Source of the DNA: Bombyx mori
Taxonomy: Eukaryota > Arthropoda > Insecta > Lepidoptera > Bombycidae
DNA length: 64,000 nucleotides
Direction of reading: 5' to 3'
NCBI RefSeq assembly: GCF_030269925.1
Contig: NC_085116.1
Location: 11,408,001-11,472,000 of the forward strand
The notes under the pieces were generated by a model. That model worked only from the letters and a program-made list of their open reading frames with translations. It was not told the DNA's origin and searched no databases. Both the position numbers and the translations under genes were made by a program. Positions 36,001 to 48,463 of the stretch are shown here, in pieces. The number at the start of each line of letters is the position of its first letter. Position 1 is the stretch's first letter.

Positions 36001-36260
36001 AGGTACCTCAAGCACCGGTCACCATCCTCGCCGAACCCGTCCCCGACGAAGGGCTCGACAAGTAAATTAACCCATAGACACAACCCACTGAGTTTCTCGC
36101 CGGATCTTCTCAGTGGGTCGTGGGTAGATTCTGCGAAGCACTGCTCTTGCTAGGGCCAGTGTTAGCAACACTTCCGGTTTGAGCCCCGTGAGCTCACCTA
36201 CACGCTAGGGTGAAACTGAAATAGCCTCTCAAGGCTATCAGCATAGGAAGGGAAAAAAAA
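36001..36260 (+). mobile_element. Jockey-like LINE 3' UTR fragment
   Basis: AGGTACCTCAAGCACCGGTC through GGCTATCAGCATAGGAAGGG plus A-run matches 59430-59700 closely. It begins within the last codons of the same LINE. Confidence 0.85.
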
Positions 36261-37073
36261 TAAAGTTAGAATATTTAAATACTGTCAACATTTAATTTTG
36301 TTACAATGATACGCGAGCACTCGGAGATTTACAGTACAGAGTAAAAATAAAAGATTCTAAAAAAGTTCTTATTTATTTCCTTGTAGAAAGCGAACTAACT
36401 CTTGTTTTCATCCTCTTAACAAGAAAGTAATCTGTCGACCTACGTCGCGATAACGGGATTTTTATGTAACAACAACTCGAGTCGCGCCTACCCTCACCTA
36501 GCCTGGGGCTCTTTCGAAAAATCCCCGCATTGTCAGATTGTACTAAGGATTCTCAGTAATATACATTTTCCCGTGTTGGAATTACAGCTATATTTTGCTC
36601 ATGCTACATAAAATCGGCGTAAAATTTCGCCGCAGCAACTCTTGTTGAAACCTATGGCCCCGCGTTAGGTTGGCACCGGAATAACTTCATACTGAAAATT
36701 TTTAGGTCGATGTGCGTGAATAACACACGTTTTACTCTTTAAAAATGTTACAGCGAAGAACGAAAAAGTAGAAGTCTATTTTAGATTTGATTATACTTGA
36801 ATCAGAAATCAGAGGGCTCTACTCAGATAACAGTCAATTCGTCAGAGAATACAGGCAGCCGCGACCTCTAGATACCGCTTTTATATTCCGTTATCTCATT
36901 CTTACTGCCAAGATATCCATCCACTCCTGAAATACAATCTCTCAGCTGCTCTTTACTCCAGGAGCCTAATTGTGCTCTATTTTTAACACACTTTTCGTCA
37001 ACCTCAATCCGTTCGATAAGCTAGAAAATACTTTAAATTAAAGACCAAAAAAGATTATTTTAATTTTAATGCG

Positions 37074-37252
37074 TAATGCGTTTCGGCTTGAAGGGTGGGG
37101 CAGCCGTTGTAAGTATACTTGAGACCTTAGAACTTATATCTCAAGGTGGGTGGCGCATTTACGTTGTGGATGTCTATGGGCTCTAGTAGCAACTTAACAC
37201 CAGGTGGGCTGTGAGCTCGTCCATCCAACTAAGCAATAAAAAATAAAAAAAA
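37074..37252 (+). mobile_element. Bm1-type SINE, 5'-truncated
   Basis: Begins at AATGCGTTTCGGCTTGAAGG, carries GTCTATGGGCTCTAGTAGC and ends AACTAAGCAATAAAAAATA. Confidence 0.87.
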
Positions 37253-37826
37253 ATAACTTACTATTGATATTGGAGCGGGCTCTTTTTAAATTTACTATTC
37301 CATAAATTCTCATCACTTTCCTTCCGGTATATATGTTGGGAGTCCGAGCCTACCTATTTTTGGCGCAATTAATTAGTGTGTTCTAGTGTATAAGCCAGGA
37401 TAGCCATGATACAATAATACTATTAAGACCTCATACGTCGATATCAATGTTTTAGCGGCTTTCGAATTAATACCTAAACGCATACAGTATAATCGAATTA
37501 AAAAAATACTTATTTAGTCCTTGACTAGAAAAGTTAAAACCACGCTCCTATGCTTTAAATTAGGCCTCGAAAGCACACACTGTCGTAACAATAACAACAT
37601 CATCTTCCACTCAGTTTTCCCAAATGCCTAATATTACTTAACCACTCGAAAATTATATACAAGTGTCGCGAGCAAGGCTTGTAACACGTCTGCAAGTAAA
37701 ATTTAGTTAAAGTCGTCGAGGCAACAGGTGCACACGATGAGCCTGTTCTAGTCGAGTAATTATCATGAATAGAGTCCATGTTTCGCCGCCTTGCGTAATC
37801 TGAGGATCTAGGTTTTTTACTCCGGT

Positions 37827-37949
37827 TTTTTTATTTTTTTTATTGCCATTGTAGCCAGACGAACATACGGCCCACTAGATGGTAAGTGGTCACCGTCGCT
37901 CATGAACGTGAGCAATGCCAGCGGCAGAGCCAAGCCGCTGCCTACCATG
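37827..37949 (-). mobile_element. LINE 3' tail fragment, same family as 38367-38689
   Basis: The reverse complement reads GGTAGGCAGCGGCTTGGCTC, GCTCACGTTCATGAGCGACG, CACTTACCATCTAGTGGGCC, CTGGCTACAATGGCAATAAA and an A-run. Only the final codons and 3' UTR are kept. Confidence 0.82.
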
Positions 37950-38055
37950 ATTAACATGTACATATTTTTTTTCATCTATTAAGTATTACTATATAATAAT
38001 ATGTTAGAAGTATTATAATATCAAATGTAGGTAGGTTAGCTGGCTGTATTATTGT

Positions 38056-38294
38056 ATATCGACGCTTGAAAGGCAAACTTTACTAAGCGACAATGCGTGA
38101 ACTTTATAGTAGACTAATTGAAAGTTGAAGTACCTGAAAAAAATTATATTTTAACGAATCTAGCTGTAGGATTGAAATGATTTTAATAGACCTAGAAATT
38201 TTTTTTTTTGTGCATCGAATATGGTTATTGCTTATCATTTATGTATAAAGCAGTTATTGTCGCTTAGTCACGTTTGCCTTTCAAGCGTCGATAT
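38056..38294. mobile_element. MITE with long terminal inverted repeats, copy 1 (239 bp)
   Basis: Starts ATATCGACGCTTGAAAGGCA and ends TGCCTTTCAAGCGTCGATAT, an inverted repeat of about 38-39 bp with a few mismatches at the left end (CAAACTTTACTAAG against CAAACGTGACTAAG). The interior carries TAGGATTGAAATGATTTTAATAG, the reverse of copy 2. TA next to the TCGACG end on both sides allows a TA target duplication, pointing to the Tc1/mariner superfamily. No transposase. Confidence 0.85.
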
Positions 38295-38366
38295 TTATGT
38301 CAAAAAAACTGATGATACTGAAACTTTGAAATGATACGTAGGCAAAACCCATAACTTACTCTTGAT

Positions 38367-38689
38367 ACCATCATCTCGTTTTTACCATCGCACCGCCCAC
38401 TACCGGGGTAGAGTTCATCCATACTACCTGGAGCCACAGCGGTAATCCATACTGCGTTTCCAGAGATCTTTTTTGCCACGTACCATCTCGCTTTGGAATG
38501 AGTTCCCCTCCACGGTGTTTCCTGAGCGCTATGACATGTGCTTCTTTAAACGAGGCTTGTGGAGAGTATTAAGCGGTAGACAGCGGCTTGGTTCTGCCCC
38601 TGGTATCGCTGAAGTCCATGGGCGACGGTAACCACTCACCATCAAGTGGGCCGTATGCTCGTATGCCTACAAGGGCAACTAAAAAAAAT
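38367..38689 (+). pseudogene. 5'-truncated LINE: RT C-terminus, 3' UTR and A-tail
   Basis: Coding pieces read SSRFYHRTAHYRGRVHPYYL, then after a lesion SLWNEFPSTVFPERYDMCFF and KRGLWRVLSGRQRL, ending GSAPGIAEVHGRR at the stop 38629-38631. The pattern W-N-x-L/F-P-x-x-V-F-P-x-x-Y followed by F-K is the C-terminal signature of many arthropod LINE RTs. The 3' UTR (CCACTCACCATCAAGTGGGC to CTACAAGGGCAACT) ends in an A-run. Clade not settled. Confidence 0.82.
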
Positions 38690-39525
38690 CTCACGGAGCT
38701 CCGGAATCATATAGTTAAAATCGTACCAAATTGTATCAACAATATTTAAATGGTAACATAATATTATGAATGCTTCCACGAACACTCACTTAATTTTAAA
38801 TAAGCCAAATGATCGAACAAATAATTAATAGCAAATACGAAAAATGATAGGTTATTTATGATGCATTAACCATGACAGGGAATTGCCGGTCAATTGTTAT
38901 TCAATATTTTGAGATATAGGTGAGTAAAAACGTTTGTTAAATAACCGCAGAATATTAATAATCCGTTTTGAATTTATCGTTTAAGATAATTTGAATTAAC
39001 TACATTTCGCCAGTCCCCGTATGAAGCGCCCTTTATGTGGCCAATTTAAATCGTTTTATTTATCATATCGACACACACATCGGACACTCATCGGGTGACA
39101 TGTCCTGTTTCCGACAACGTCACTACATGACATTTTATTCACTTTTCAGTTAATTATTTTCGCATGCGATCCGCTGTAAATTTACTTGTCCGTTCCCGAG
39201 CATCATCCGGTCAAATGGAAATTTCCATAAAAAATACATACATAGCTTCGTTCACGAGATTTTACAACTATAATTTTAGTTCACAGAAGTGGCAGGCTGT
39301 GGCAGCGACCCTTCATTGTACAAACAAAATTGAATCTAGTTTTAAAATTGCCAATAAACTATTTGAACAGGGAATAGGAGATCGTCGGCGAATTGTTAAT
39401 TTAAACATTTATTCAGGTCAGAATTGGTTGTTTCGAAATACTTCAAATGGCCAGTACTTCGGGCTAGCCATTTATTCACTTATTAACATGATATGTGATA
39501 TATTCGTTTTTAGTATATTACAAGC

Positions 39526-39738
39526 GACCCGCCCTCGCTTCGCTTCGGAAACTGTAATTTATTATTGGTTTCTCAACTATTTAATGGATGTTATTATACA
39601 TATAAACCTTTCTCTTCAATCACTCTATCTATTAAAAAAAAACCGCATCAAAATCCGTTGCGTAGTTTAAAAAGATTTAAGCACACATAGGGATAGATAA
39701 GGGACAGAGAAAGCCACTTTGTTTTATATTATGTAGTG
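39526..39738 (-). mobile_element. Decayed Helitron-like or similar repeat fragment
   Basis: The segment CGACCCGCCCTCGCTTCGC followed by CCGCATCAAAATCCGTTGCG is a repeat common in moth genomes. The reverse complement resembles a Helitron 3' hairpin, but the CTAG terminus is not present, so class is uncertain. It forms the last third of a 168-codon open frame (39164-39670) that I do not regard as a gene. Confidence 0.5.
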
Positions 39739-40922
39739 ATTATATAGTGATAATTTTGTACAGCGTATTAATAAGTTAAGTTTTAATTTCCTGAAACTTG
39801 ATTATTAAAAGACTAGGTATCAGCGAATGAGTATCGTGATTAGGTTTTTTCTAAGAACAAAACTGTACCATTCTAATATTAAAAGCGGAGTATCGTACTG
39901 GAAAATTTTTGACGTGTCTGTGGGAGACAGTGGTAATAAATCCGAGACGGACCAAAACACGCATCGTATGTGTGTGCTCTGTGCGCAGATTTATTCGTCT
40001 GTCTTTCTCGACGTTGCACGTTCACTCCAACCCAAAAATATTGCCTACCATAGAAACCAGACGTCCCCTCTGTTTTTACTAAAATTTTAGTGCATACGTA
40101 CATCATTCAATGTAACACAATATTTTATGTAACAAGCATTAAACTAAATTTCTCCTGCGTGTCCTAAGATCGACATTCTTAAATTCATATTCTTTAACCG
40201 AATAAACAACATTGAACGAATGCCTATTTATAACAGTATGAAATAAATCAGCATTATTTACTGTAAAAAAGGTCCTTGGTGTATTTAAAATCGCTGTATT
40301 GGCGAGATTCTGGTGTGTCAATCGAGAATTAATTTAAACTTCGCCATCCAAAGCGAGCAACGTACATCACAAGGGACCAAACGGGCATCAAATCTAATAA
40401 AAGGCTATAATTGACTACTGCCAAAGCAAAAACAACTAACGTGAAAATCTCGAAACGTTCGAATTCAGCTTTAAACACATTGCTTTAAAGATCGGAATTG
40501 TTTGAAATCTGTTCTTTAACTAAAACAATTTTCGGTCGGCCTCGGCTTAGTCGATGTCGTGGTGAGCCTAACACTCGCTTAGTAGGTGCTACACAAAAGT
40601 AATTTGCGAGGCTCGTGTCCGATCATTTAGATCTTATGGCACTTACATACATAATTAACGTTTTTACATATCATTATCCCGATGTTACGAAACAAAAACA
40701 GTTACAACAAATGTGCCATGGCAAGTGGATTTATTGGAGTTGCAACGAAAATAGCTCGTGCGTTAATTATAATGGTTTTGTAAATTAAGCCTGTTATGTG
40801 AAAAGGTTGATGTTATTTTGTTTGTTAAAACTTTTTATTATTATTTTATAGTGGTCATGCTTTTCGGTGATTATTTGTAAACTGTTTTAATAAAAATAAT
40901 TGTGCAATGCCAATTAGTAGTT

Positions 40923-41137
40923 TTTTTGGCGTCACCGTGACTTGTGGGCGAGCTCACGGGGTTCAGACTTAAAGAAATTACTAAGATCTATCCTAGCAAG
41001 AGCAGTGCTTTACTGTATCTACAACTGGATCGGAATCGCGACACACTGAGAAGTTCCGACGAGAAACTCAGTGGGCTGTGTCTCTGAGTTAAGTTGCACG
41101 TCGAAGTCTTCGTCACATTCGACAAGTTCGAACGATG
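40923..41137 (-). mobile_element. Jockey-like LINE 3' UTR fragment, decayed
   Basis: The reverse complement has CCCACTGAGTTTCTCGTCGG, CTTCTCAGTGTGTCGCG, AGCACTGCTCTTGCTAGG and CCCCGTGAGCTCGCCCAC, the same family as 36001-36260 and 59196-59700. Confidence 0.78.
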
Positions 41138-41894
41138 GATATTTCTAACACTAAGTAACAAGATAATCCACTAAAGTACTATAAAAATATATTTTTAGGA
41201 TAGAGCGAAGTAAGCCACGCTAGCTTAGAAATGGCAAATAATAACGAATTCGATTATAAATAACTATTGTTTATTAATTCATCGCGAAATTTATTCCTCA
41301 AGACAATAGAACACACAATAATAATACACAATTAAATTTTAATAACAATATGAGTAATAAATTCAATTTCACTTATCTCCGTAAACCTAAAATCGACCTT
41401 ATTATTTAGATTTCATATCGGATTAATTTTGAATTCAGAATTCAAATATGAATGTCAGTTTAGACAGCAGACCACAAACTACCCGCGGCCAAAAGCGTTG
41501 AACTCTAAGGAACAGTCCATTTCCTGTCTCCGTTGACGTTTCCAGGTGCCTCTGAGACAGACATCATACCTTCGCTATTCCCTGTAGTGGCAAATTAAAA
41601 ACGTCAATCAAGCATTGTAGCTATCACTGATAAATCACCGGCTCCATTATCCTCGGCTATTAATTGCATTCGGTTTAATAGAGTTCATTCATTCGTGTTT
41701 CGTTGTAAGAAAATTAATGTACTTACCATTTTGAAATGTTAGGTCGCGGTCGCTTAATGGGTTGCGACGTGAATAAATTCGTTTGTTAAATGTATTTGTT
41801 TTGATATGGTTGTATATTTGATTTTGTCAAATCGTTTATTTAAAGTCGGTGGGTGAGTAAATAATCCCATATTTTAGTACTCTTGACGAATGTG

Positions 41895-42111
41895 TTTTTT
41901 TTTATTGCTTAGATGGTTGGTTACTAGAGCCCATAGATATCTACGACGTAAATGCACCACCCACCTTGAGATATAAGTTCTAACGTCTCACATATAGTTA
42001 CAACGGCTGCCCCACCCTTCAAACCGAAACGCATTACTGCTTCACGGCAGAAATAGGCAGGGTGGTGGTACCTACCCGTGCGGGCTCACAAGAGGTACTA
42101 CCACCACCAGT
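41895..42111 (-). mobile_element. Bm1-type SINE, internal deletion near its 3' end
   Basis: The reverse complement has ACTGGTGGTGGTAGTACCTC at the start, then CTGCCGTGAAGCAGTAATGC. The 3' end goes from the GGGCTCTAGTAACCAACC segment straight to ATCTAAGCAATAAAAA, so the GGTGGGCTGTGAGCTCG block is missing. Confidence 0.87.
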
Positions 42112-43270
42112 TGCAATTGTTGCTTACAAGTTATTGTTTTATTTTTAATAGGGTCCGGCTTAGACCCGGCATCGTGGACTTACGTAACTATTTATTACAA
42201 AGACTCAAGTCATAATTACTCACAGTTTTGATAGAAAAATAGACTATATATATTCAAATAATCTTTTTTATTTCTATAATATTTTTATTTATGTGACAGT
42301 TAAAAAATTAGCAATTCATACATCAATCTAATCAACGAAGCCTCAATCCTATTTTGTTCGCTTCAGTTTTTGAACGATCAAACCAATTTTATTTAGTATA
42401 AAATCACAGTATGATTTTAAACTCAAAACTTCAGTTTGGCTAACTCAACTCAAGAATATTTCCCTCCAAAATATTAATCTTGAACATCCGTAGATTAATA
42501 CTGAAAAGTCAGCGGATAATAAAGGTAAATTTTGCGGTCAACGAATCAAAATGCCCTGGGCTATTACAATAGGTGTTTCGAAATACGCTTTAAAACCTGG
42601 AGTAATAAAAATTAACATTTGTTTTGTAATATCGCTGTAATCATTCCTAACAATGCCTTCGAGCTGTTTTGAAGTCCAGAAAGGGCCGCGATTAATTTTG
42701 CCTTCTGAAAAAAAAAATTCAGTGACGTTAAAATTGGGAAGTAAGGGAAAAAAGCACCTTAATGTTGAAATTATTGTCTGGGTCTTTTTATGTGTTAATT
42801 AATTAATAATGAAAAGGGAAATTAGACATTTATTTAATGCATAACTCAATAAAAATAACATCGAAAGCATTGAAACTATAAATCATGCGAGTGTGGTACG
42901 ATTTGATTTTGTGATAAAGCCATAAAGCCCGTACTGTGTGAAATCAAATTCACTGGACCAAGTTACATTTAAATTTTGGTGAACATCATATTTCAAAGCG
43001 CGGTCGAAACACGGAATGCTATTCGAACAATAACTACCTTTCATGCAATGTCTCACTTGTATATGTCTGTGAAGGCGCCAGGGAGGTGTTGCCTCATAAC
43101 AGGCTAATCCGTGATCAGCCTCGTTAAAACTAGTTCATTTATTTGATTATTACTAACAATAATCAAAACGTAATCCAGTTACGATATTCAACAAAACGTC
43201 AACGCGTTATTGTTGGGTGAATGATGTATATTGAAATTTTTTAAAAACTTTGAAAAGAACCCCTGAAATC

Positions 43271-43535
43271 ATATCGACGCTTGAAAGGCAAACGTGACTA
43301 AGCGACAATAACTGCTTTATACATAAATGATAGGCAATAACCATATTCGATGCGCAAAAATATATATATTTCTAGGTCTATTAAAATCATTTCAATCCTA
43401 CAGCTACTAACTAGATTCTACTACAGCTAGATTCGTTAAAATAAATTTTGTTTTCAGGTATTTCAACTTTAAATTAGTCTACTGTAAAGATCACGCATTG
43501 TCGCTTAGTCACGTTTGCCTTTCAAGCGTCGATAT
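43271..43535. mobile_element. MITE with perfect terminal inverted repeats, copy 2 (265 bp)
   Basis: Same family as 38056-38294 but inverted. The ends, from ATATCGACGCTTGAAAGGCA through CTAAGCGACAAT, are a perfect inverted repeat of about 39 bp; one more base (C/G) extends the palindrome outward. The interior has a small extra block (AGCTACTAACTAGATTCTAC) relative to copy 1. No open frame. Confidence 0.88.
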
Positions 43536-45871
43536 GTTGCTGTCGATGCTTTTAAATAAAAAGTTTTCAATTTCAAACTAAAACCTGTTAAAATTTTAAC
43601 GTCGAACAAATTTTTAAGTACGAGCAGTCTACCTAAGTAGCTATTTCCGTAACAGCTAAAAGTCATCAGTTTAAAATTAAAATCGGATCGCGAGGTGCGC
43701 ACGAATGGAGTGCCCCGTGCCATTAAACATTTACGCTTTGCAGATAACGCCTGCTTTTTGTGTACTAATGCAAGATTTTATGGGTATTTTATTGCACTGT
43801 GATCTGATCGGGCCACTGTTTCCACTCTCACTAACAATCGATACGCTTGATTGGCGCCTTTAAATAGACACTTAACCTTATTTTTATGTGAAGAAACAGT
43901 TTCCACATTGACGTCGAATATGACTGATCCCAATCACTGTTTTATAGACAATTTCGTTAGAACACAAGTTTACTAGTTGCAGTAACTTTTTCATTTTCAT
44001 TGTTGTACAAATGTTGACTTTCGGACGCAGCGAGCTCACAGCGTAAAACGGACATTTTGTATTGGCGAAATCTTGGCCGTCCATACTTGAATAAACAAAA
44101 CAGAAGGCGAAATAATGAATAGTTGAGAAAAACGACGCGGCGGCTCTCGTTATGAGCTAACATGCATAAATGATACGACGAATCTGACAAATGGAACGGC
44201 AGAGTATAACAATGCTAGTACTTCCAAGTGGCCGTTCAATTATGCAAATAGCCAGCACGATGTTCGTCCGACAATAATAAAACAGTTTAACAGCTGACAA
44301 ACGCCCGCTCGTCCGACGTATACATTTTTGGATCCAGCCGGGGTCCCGCCAATAAAACGAGACCAGGTACATAATCCACATGACGAAACGTCCCGCGTTC
44401 ATATTAAATTAGACCGCCCCTGGTCATCCACTTTATTTTTATTTGAATCCCATGAAAATATGAAACGTGTTTGCTCGTTCACGTTTGGGAGTGACTGCCC
44501 GCCGTTTATTCGCAAGTCAATGTTTATGAATTTGTTAATAAACACGTCGAGTGTTGCGCTGTTACCTTTGTAATTTGGACGTGAAATTTTTTCGGCCAAA
44601 AAACATTTTTTCATTTGTTTTCGTGGCCGCCATAACTGATACCGCTAATTATCCGGAGTCGGTGGTTCTATTGAAATGAAAGGTATTCCCGTAGTGACTC
44701 AGATGAAAAGGCTTGTTCTGCGTCAAGTTTATTTTTATGAGCATTCGAGTTTAGGTTAGTACATAGTATATATTTAATTTAGCCGCTCTACTGACAAAAT
44801 ATCGATAACATTAGACGCCAAAAACATTTTCACTCGATTACCAAGTCTCTAAGTGTAAATAATACGATGTAAAAAAAGTGAGATGAATATTATTTTTTGA
44901 ACAAACTGCGAAATTAGAGCACGATAATTAATCAATTAACAAATTAAGCACGAACAAATTTTTCTTCAGATACTCCTCATTAAACTGATCCACAGTTGGT
45001 GCTTTATCACTCAGTCAAATTACGTTTCGCTTAATTTTCTTTCCCGGGCAGGTGTGTTCGACAGAGCAATTATTTACACCGTCAGTGGTGACGTCAGTGC
45101 CTCATACCCCGGCTTATCGCCGAGTGATTCCTCAGAGAATAAAACTTGTCTTCTGAATAGTTAGCGGCCGATGTTTTCTTCGAATTTTGCAGTTAAATAT
45201 TAATGTGGATACGATAAAATCGATCGCTTTGGCTGTATTACAAATCGGATTACTTAGTAACAAGATATTAGAAATTTATACAGTACCTATTTAAATTATC
45301 TTACGTCTTAATTAATACTGAATGTAATAACTAGTGAAATTTATATTGATAATAACAAAACAATTATTATTGTGGATTGAAACGTGAAAGATAGTAATTT
45401 TGACATTTACATATACGTCTTGGTATTTATTATGTACTCGTAATTGGAAGCAACCCTTCGGCCCTCAGAGCCAAGGTCGTTTAAATACTTGAACGTCAAA
45501 ACCATTTGTTCCCTTCGTGCTTAGAAATGTCACTGCGGGTGATATGCCTATGCTTAGTGTCTCTTAATTTGACATTGACATATAGGATTAAATTAGTTCG
45601 TTATGCCGACGTTTCAGCAATGAATTCGCGTTTCTAAAGCGTATTCTATTGTTATTGTCGGTATTAATGACACTTGAAAATAATAATTTTCTGAGTTTCA
45701 CTTCAAGATTTGAGATTTTATTCATTAGTGACTTTTCCTTTTATTATGGGCAGAGGTTCAATATTTTAGAATTTTAAAATCAATATTACAAAGAAATCAC
45801 GATGATTTTAAATCCCATTTTGACTTAATCAGTTACAGCAGCCATTTAATCTCAATATGCTATTGCTTCCA

Positions 45872-46092
45872 ATACGTAATTAACAAATGTTCACGAATGA
45901 CTTTGACAGCGACAATAGCACGGCGAAATAAAAATCAAACCTGCCAAAAATATATTTTGCGTAATTACAGATAGTAGGAGTCTTGTGAGCCGGCACGAGA
46001 GTGGCTACTCCCAACAATCCTCTTTGGGTTCCGGTAACTACTTAACACAAAGAGGGCCCTGAACTCATCCACCCACTTAAGAAATAAAAAAG
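45872..46092 (+). mobile_element. Bm1-type SINE, old copy with middle region
   Basis: Includes the middle block ATTAACAAATGTTCACGAATG and AATAAAAATCAAACCTGCC, then a degraded GTAGGAGTCTTGTGAGCCG and CATCCACCCACTTAAGAAAT tail. A large internal part (roughly the GCCGTGAAGCAG to CTCAAGGTGG region) is deleted. Useful because it links the tRNA-like head form to the CTGGTGGTAGG body. Confidence 0.7.
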
Positions 46093-46364
46093 AAGAGTTT
46101 TCCAATACGACCTACTAGTTGTTACTACTCAGTTGTTAAATTAAGTATTAGAACCCTCTCTGAGTTGCCGAAAATATATTATCGCCTAAGATCGTCTAAG
46201 ATTATTATCAAATAAAAGCTGAAAATCACACATTAATTTTTGAATCAAATTCAATTTAAAATTACGCGTTAAATAAAATGACTTCTTAACATAATAAGCA
46301 CATACAGTTCTTTTTGAAATTAGATATTCAATATAACAGCTTAATGGTTTCTTCGTAAAAAAAT

Positions 46365-46383
46365 ATATGTATGTATGTATGTC
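46365..46383. repeat. (TATG)n microsatellite
   Basis: ATATGTATGTATGTATG, four units. Confidence 0.85.
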
Positions 46384-47596
46384 TTAAACAATTAAGTAAA
46401 CACAAATACATGCGTCACGTAAACTTTGAGCCTTGTGTTTTCTTTACTAAAATGTTGACACGGTACATTATTCTTCCATGGTTGACGGGAAGTGAAATTG
46501 GTGGGCTTTGTTTACTGGCATTTGCACAGGTGGAAGGCAGCTTGACATTTGCTAAACACCTTTCCGTGAAGAACAAAAACGTTCTACGCACCTAAATAAC
46601 CTTTAACACTATTAGTTTGGCTGGAGCCTTCAGAGGAACGCTTATGAAAATACCAGCGTTATTATTTCGAATTAAAACGCCTCGTGCTGACGTTAAGAAC
46701 CACAATATCGATAACAACGTATTTTCTAGTCATTGAACGGGTTAACAACTGTGAACCGTGCTTAATTTTATGAGCTAGAAAATGTACGAGTATTATTATA
46801 ACAAGCTAAGTTTTGCGACGTTATCAAATATAATATCTGCTAGCTTATTCGTGTATGAATATTTTTTTACTCATCAGCGATTTAGTACTCTTTCAGGTAC
46901 AGGTATTTATTTTTCTTTAAAAATAATGTGGTACAGATTCAAATTTCGTCGCTTATAAATAAACAACAAGATATTCGGTAATATATTTTAACCACCTACT
47001 ACAAAACATTCGGCAGAGTTTTAATCGAATTCTCTCCCACGCATTCAATTAGTTTTCCAATCACAAAAACAATATTTACATTGCGATCTTAATCAATTAC
47101 AACTAACCAAAATATCTAAGCGTTCTATCAATTAAAAGTTAGTTGTAACTCAAAGGGCAACCCTCAAACATTCACTTAACCAAAAAAGGTAGAATTAACT
47201 ATTACATTGTTCGTTTTAAATTTAAACAACCTAAAATAACATTAGAGCTATTATAAAAACCGGAAACTACTCACATTTACAACCAAATAAACGAAGGCCT
47301 AACTAAATAAACCAACTGGAAACATGTTAAATCTGTCTCTATGAATTTACACGGATTTTGACGGTTAAAGGACGTTTTACAAGGTAAACGTGAAATTAAA
47401 TTTAATGCAAATTTATTAAATAGCTATTTTAATGTGTGCTTTCAACCTAAAATATCCAGCCCATCTTTTCCAATGTGTGTCGTAAAAGACGATTTAGAGA
47501 TTCACTTTAGAATGGAAATTAGCGTTATTTAAGGATTATACCAACGTACTCAGATCACAAACTATTATTTAATGGTGTTAGGGCGTATTCAAAGCT

Positions 47597-47780
47597 CGCG
47601 TGTATTCACCCACACGAGGTACCACCATCCTGCCATTTCTGCCGCAATTCACTCATGCATTCCTGCTTGAAGGGTGGGTCGTTGATTTCTGTGGTAGCTT
47701 TCACATTCTCCATGGGCTTCGATAGCCGTTTTAGACAAGAATGGACATAAGCTCGTTCATCCATCTAGCTAATAAAAAAG
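47597..47780 (+). mobile_element. Bm1-type SINE, strongly decayed
   Basis: Recognisable pieces: ACGAGGTACCACCATCCTGCC, TTTCTGCCGCAATTCAC, GCTTGAAGGGTGGG, CATGGGCTTCGATAGCC and TCATCCATCTAGCTAATAAA. Confidence 0.68.
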
Positions 47781-48342
47781 AAAAACAAAGATAATTTATT
47801 AGAAATTCAAAGATGAACATAATATATCTGAACATCAGAACAAAAACTATCACAAATCGTAGTCTTAACTACTCACATTGTTTTCAAAACTGTAATCCAT
47901 CAACAAATCGAACTACCTTCGATTTCAACAAAAAAATTAATCACGAACTACCCGCAGTCCATTTTTACATTATCGAAGCTTACTAAATGTACGAGAGGAT
48001 TAAAGCATGGAAGTTAAGAAACCGTTTTATAATAAATTCCCCCGGTACCTCAGCCTGCGCTATTAATCGTCTTTTCTCTCACGCCGTAATCCTCGTTGGG
48101 AATTGTGTGGCTAGGATCTCATGTATCCCCCACCACTATCTTATCAAGTTCGCTGGATGCGACCTGAAACGGTGTAGGGGAGATTGAAAATTGAATTACT
48201 AGAATGAAAAACGTTTGCCGTACATAGCAAACGATACATATCGATTCCGGAAAATTATTTTTTAATGGTTTATATATCTCGCATTAATTATTTGCAATTG
48301 ACAAATTTGTGTTAAAGTTTTCAATATTTTACAGTTTACGTT

Positions 48343-48463
48343 TTTCTTATGCCCGCCTAGGCAGACGAGTTTACGGCCCACCTGATGGTGAGCGGTTACC
48401 GTCGCTCATGGACGTCAGCAACGCCAGGGGCAGGACCAAGCCGTTGCCTACCGTTTAATACTA
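48343..48463 (-). mobile_element. LINE 3' tail fragment, same family as 38367-38689
   Basis: The reverse complement reads GGTAGGCAACGGCTTGGTCC, GACGTCCATGAGCGACGGTA, ACCGCTCACCATCAGGTGGG and CGTCTGCCTAGGCGGGCATA. The A-tail has been lost or replaced. Confidence 0.8.

Noticed and set aside
39164..39670. 168-codon open frame on the + strand
   Set aside because: No domain or signal recognised; its last third is a common moth repeat (39526-39738), and base composition is intron-like.
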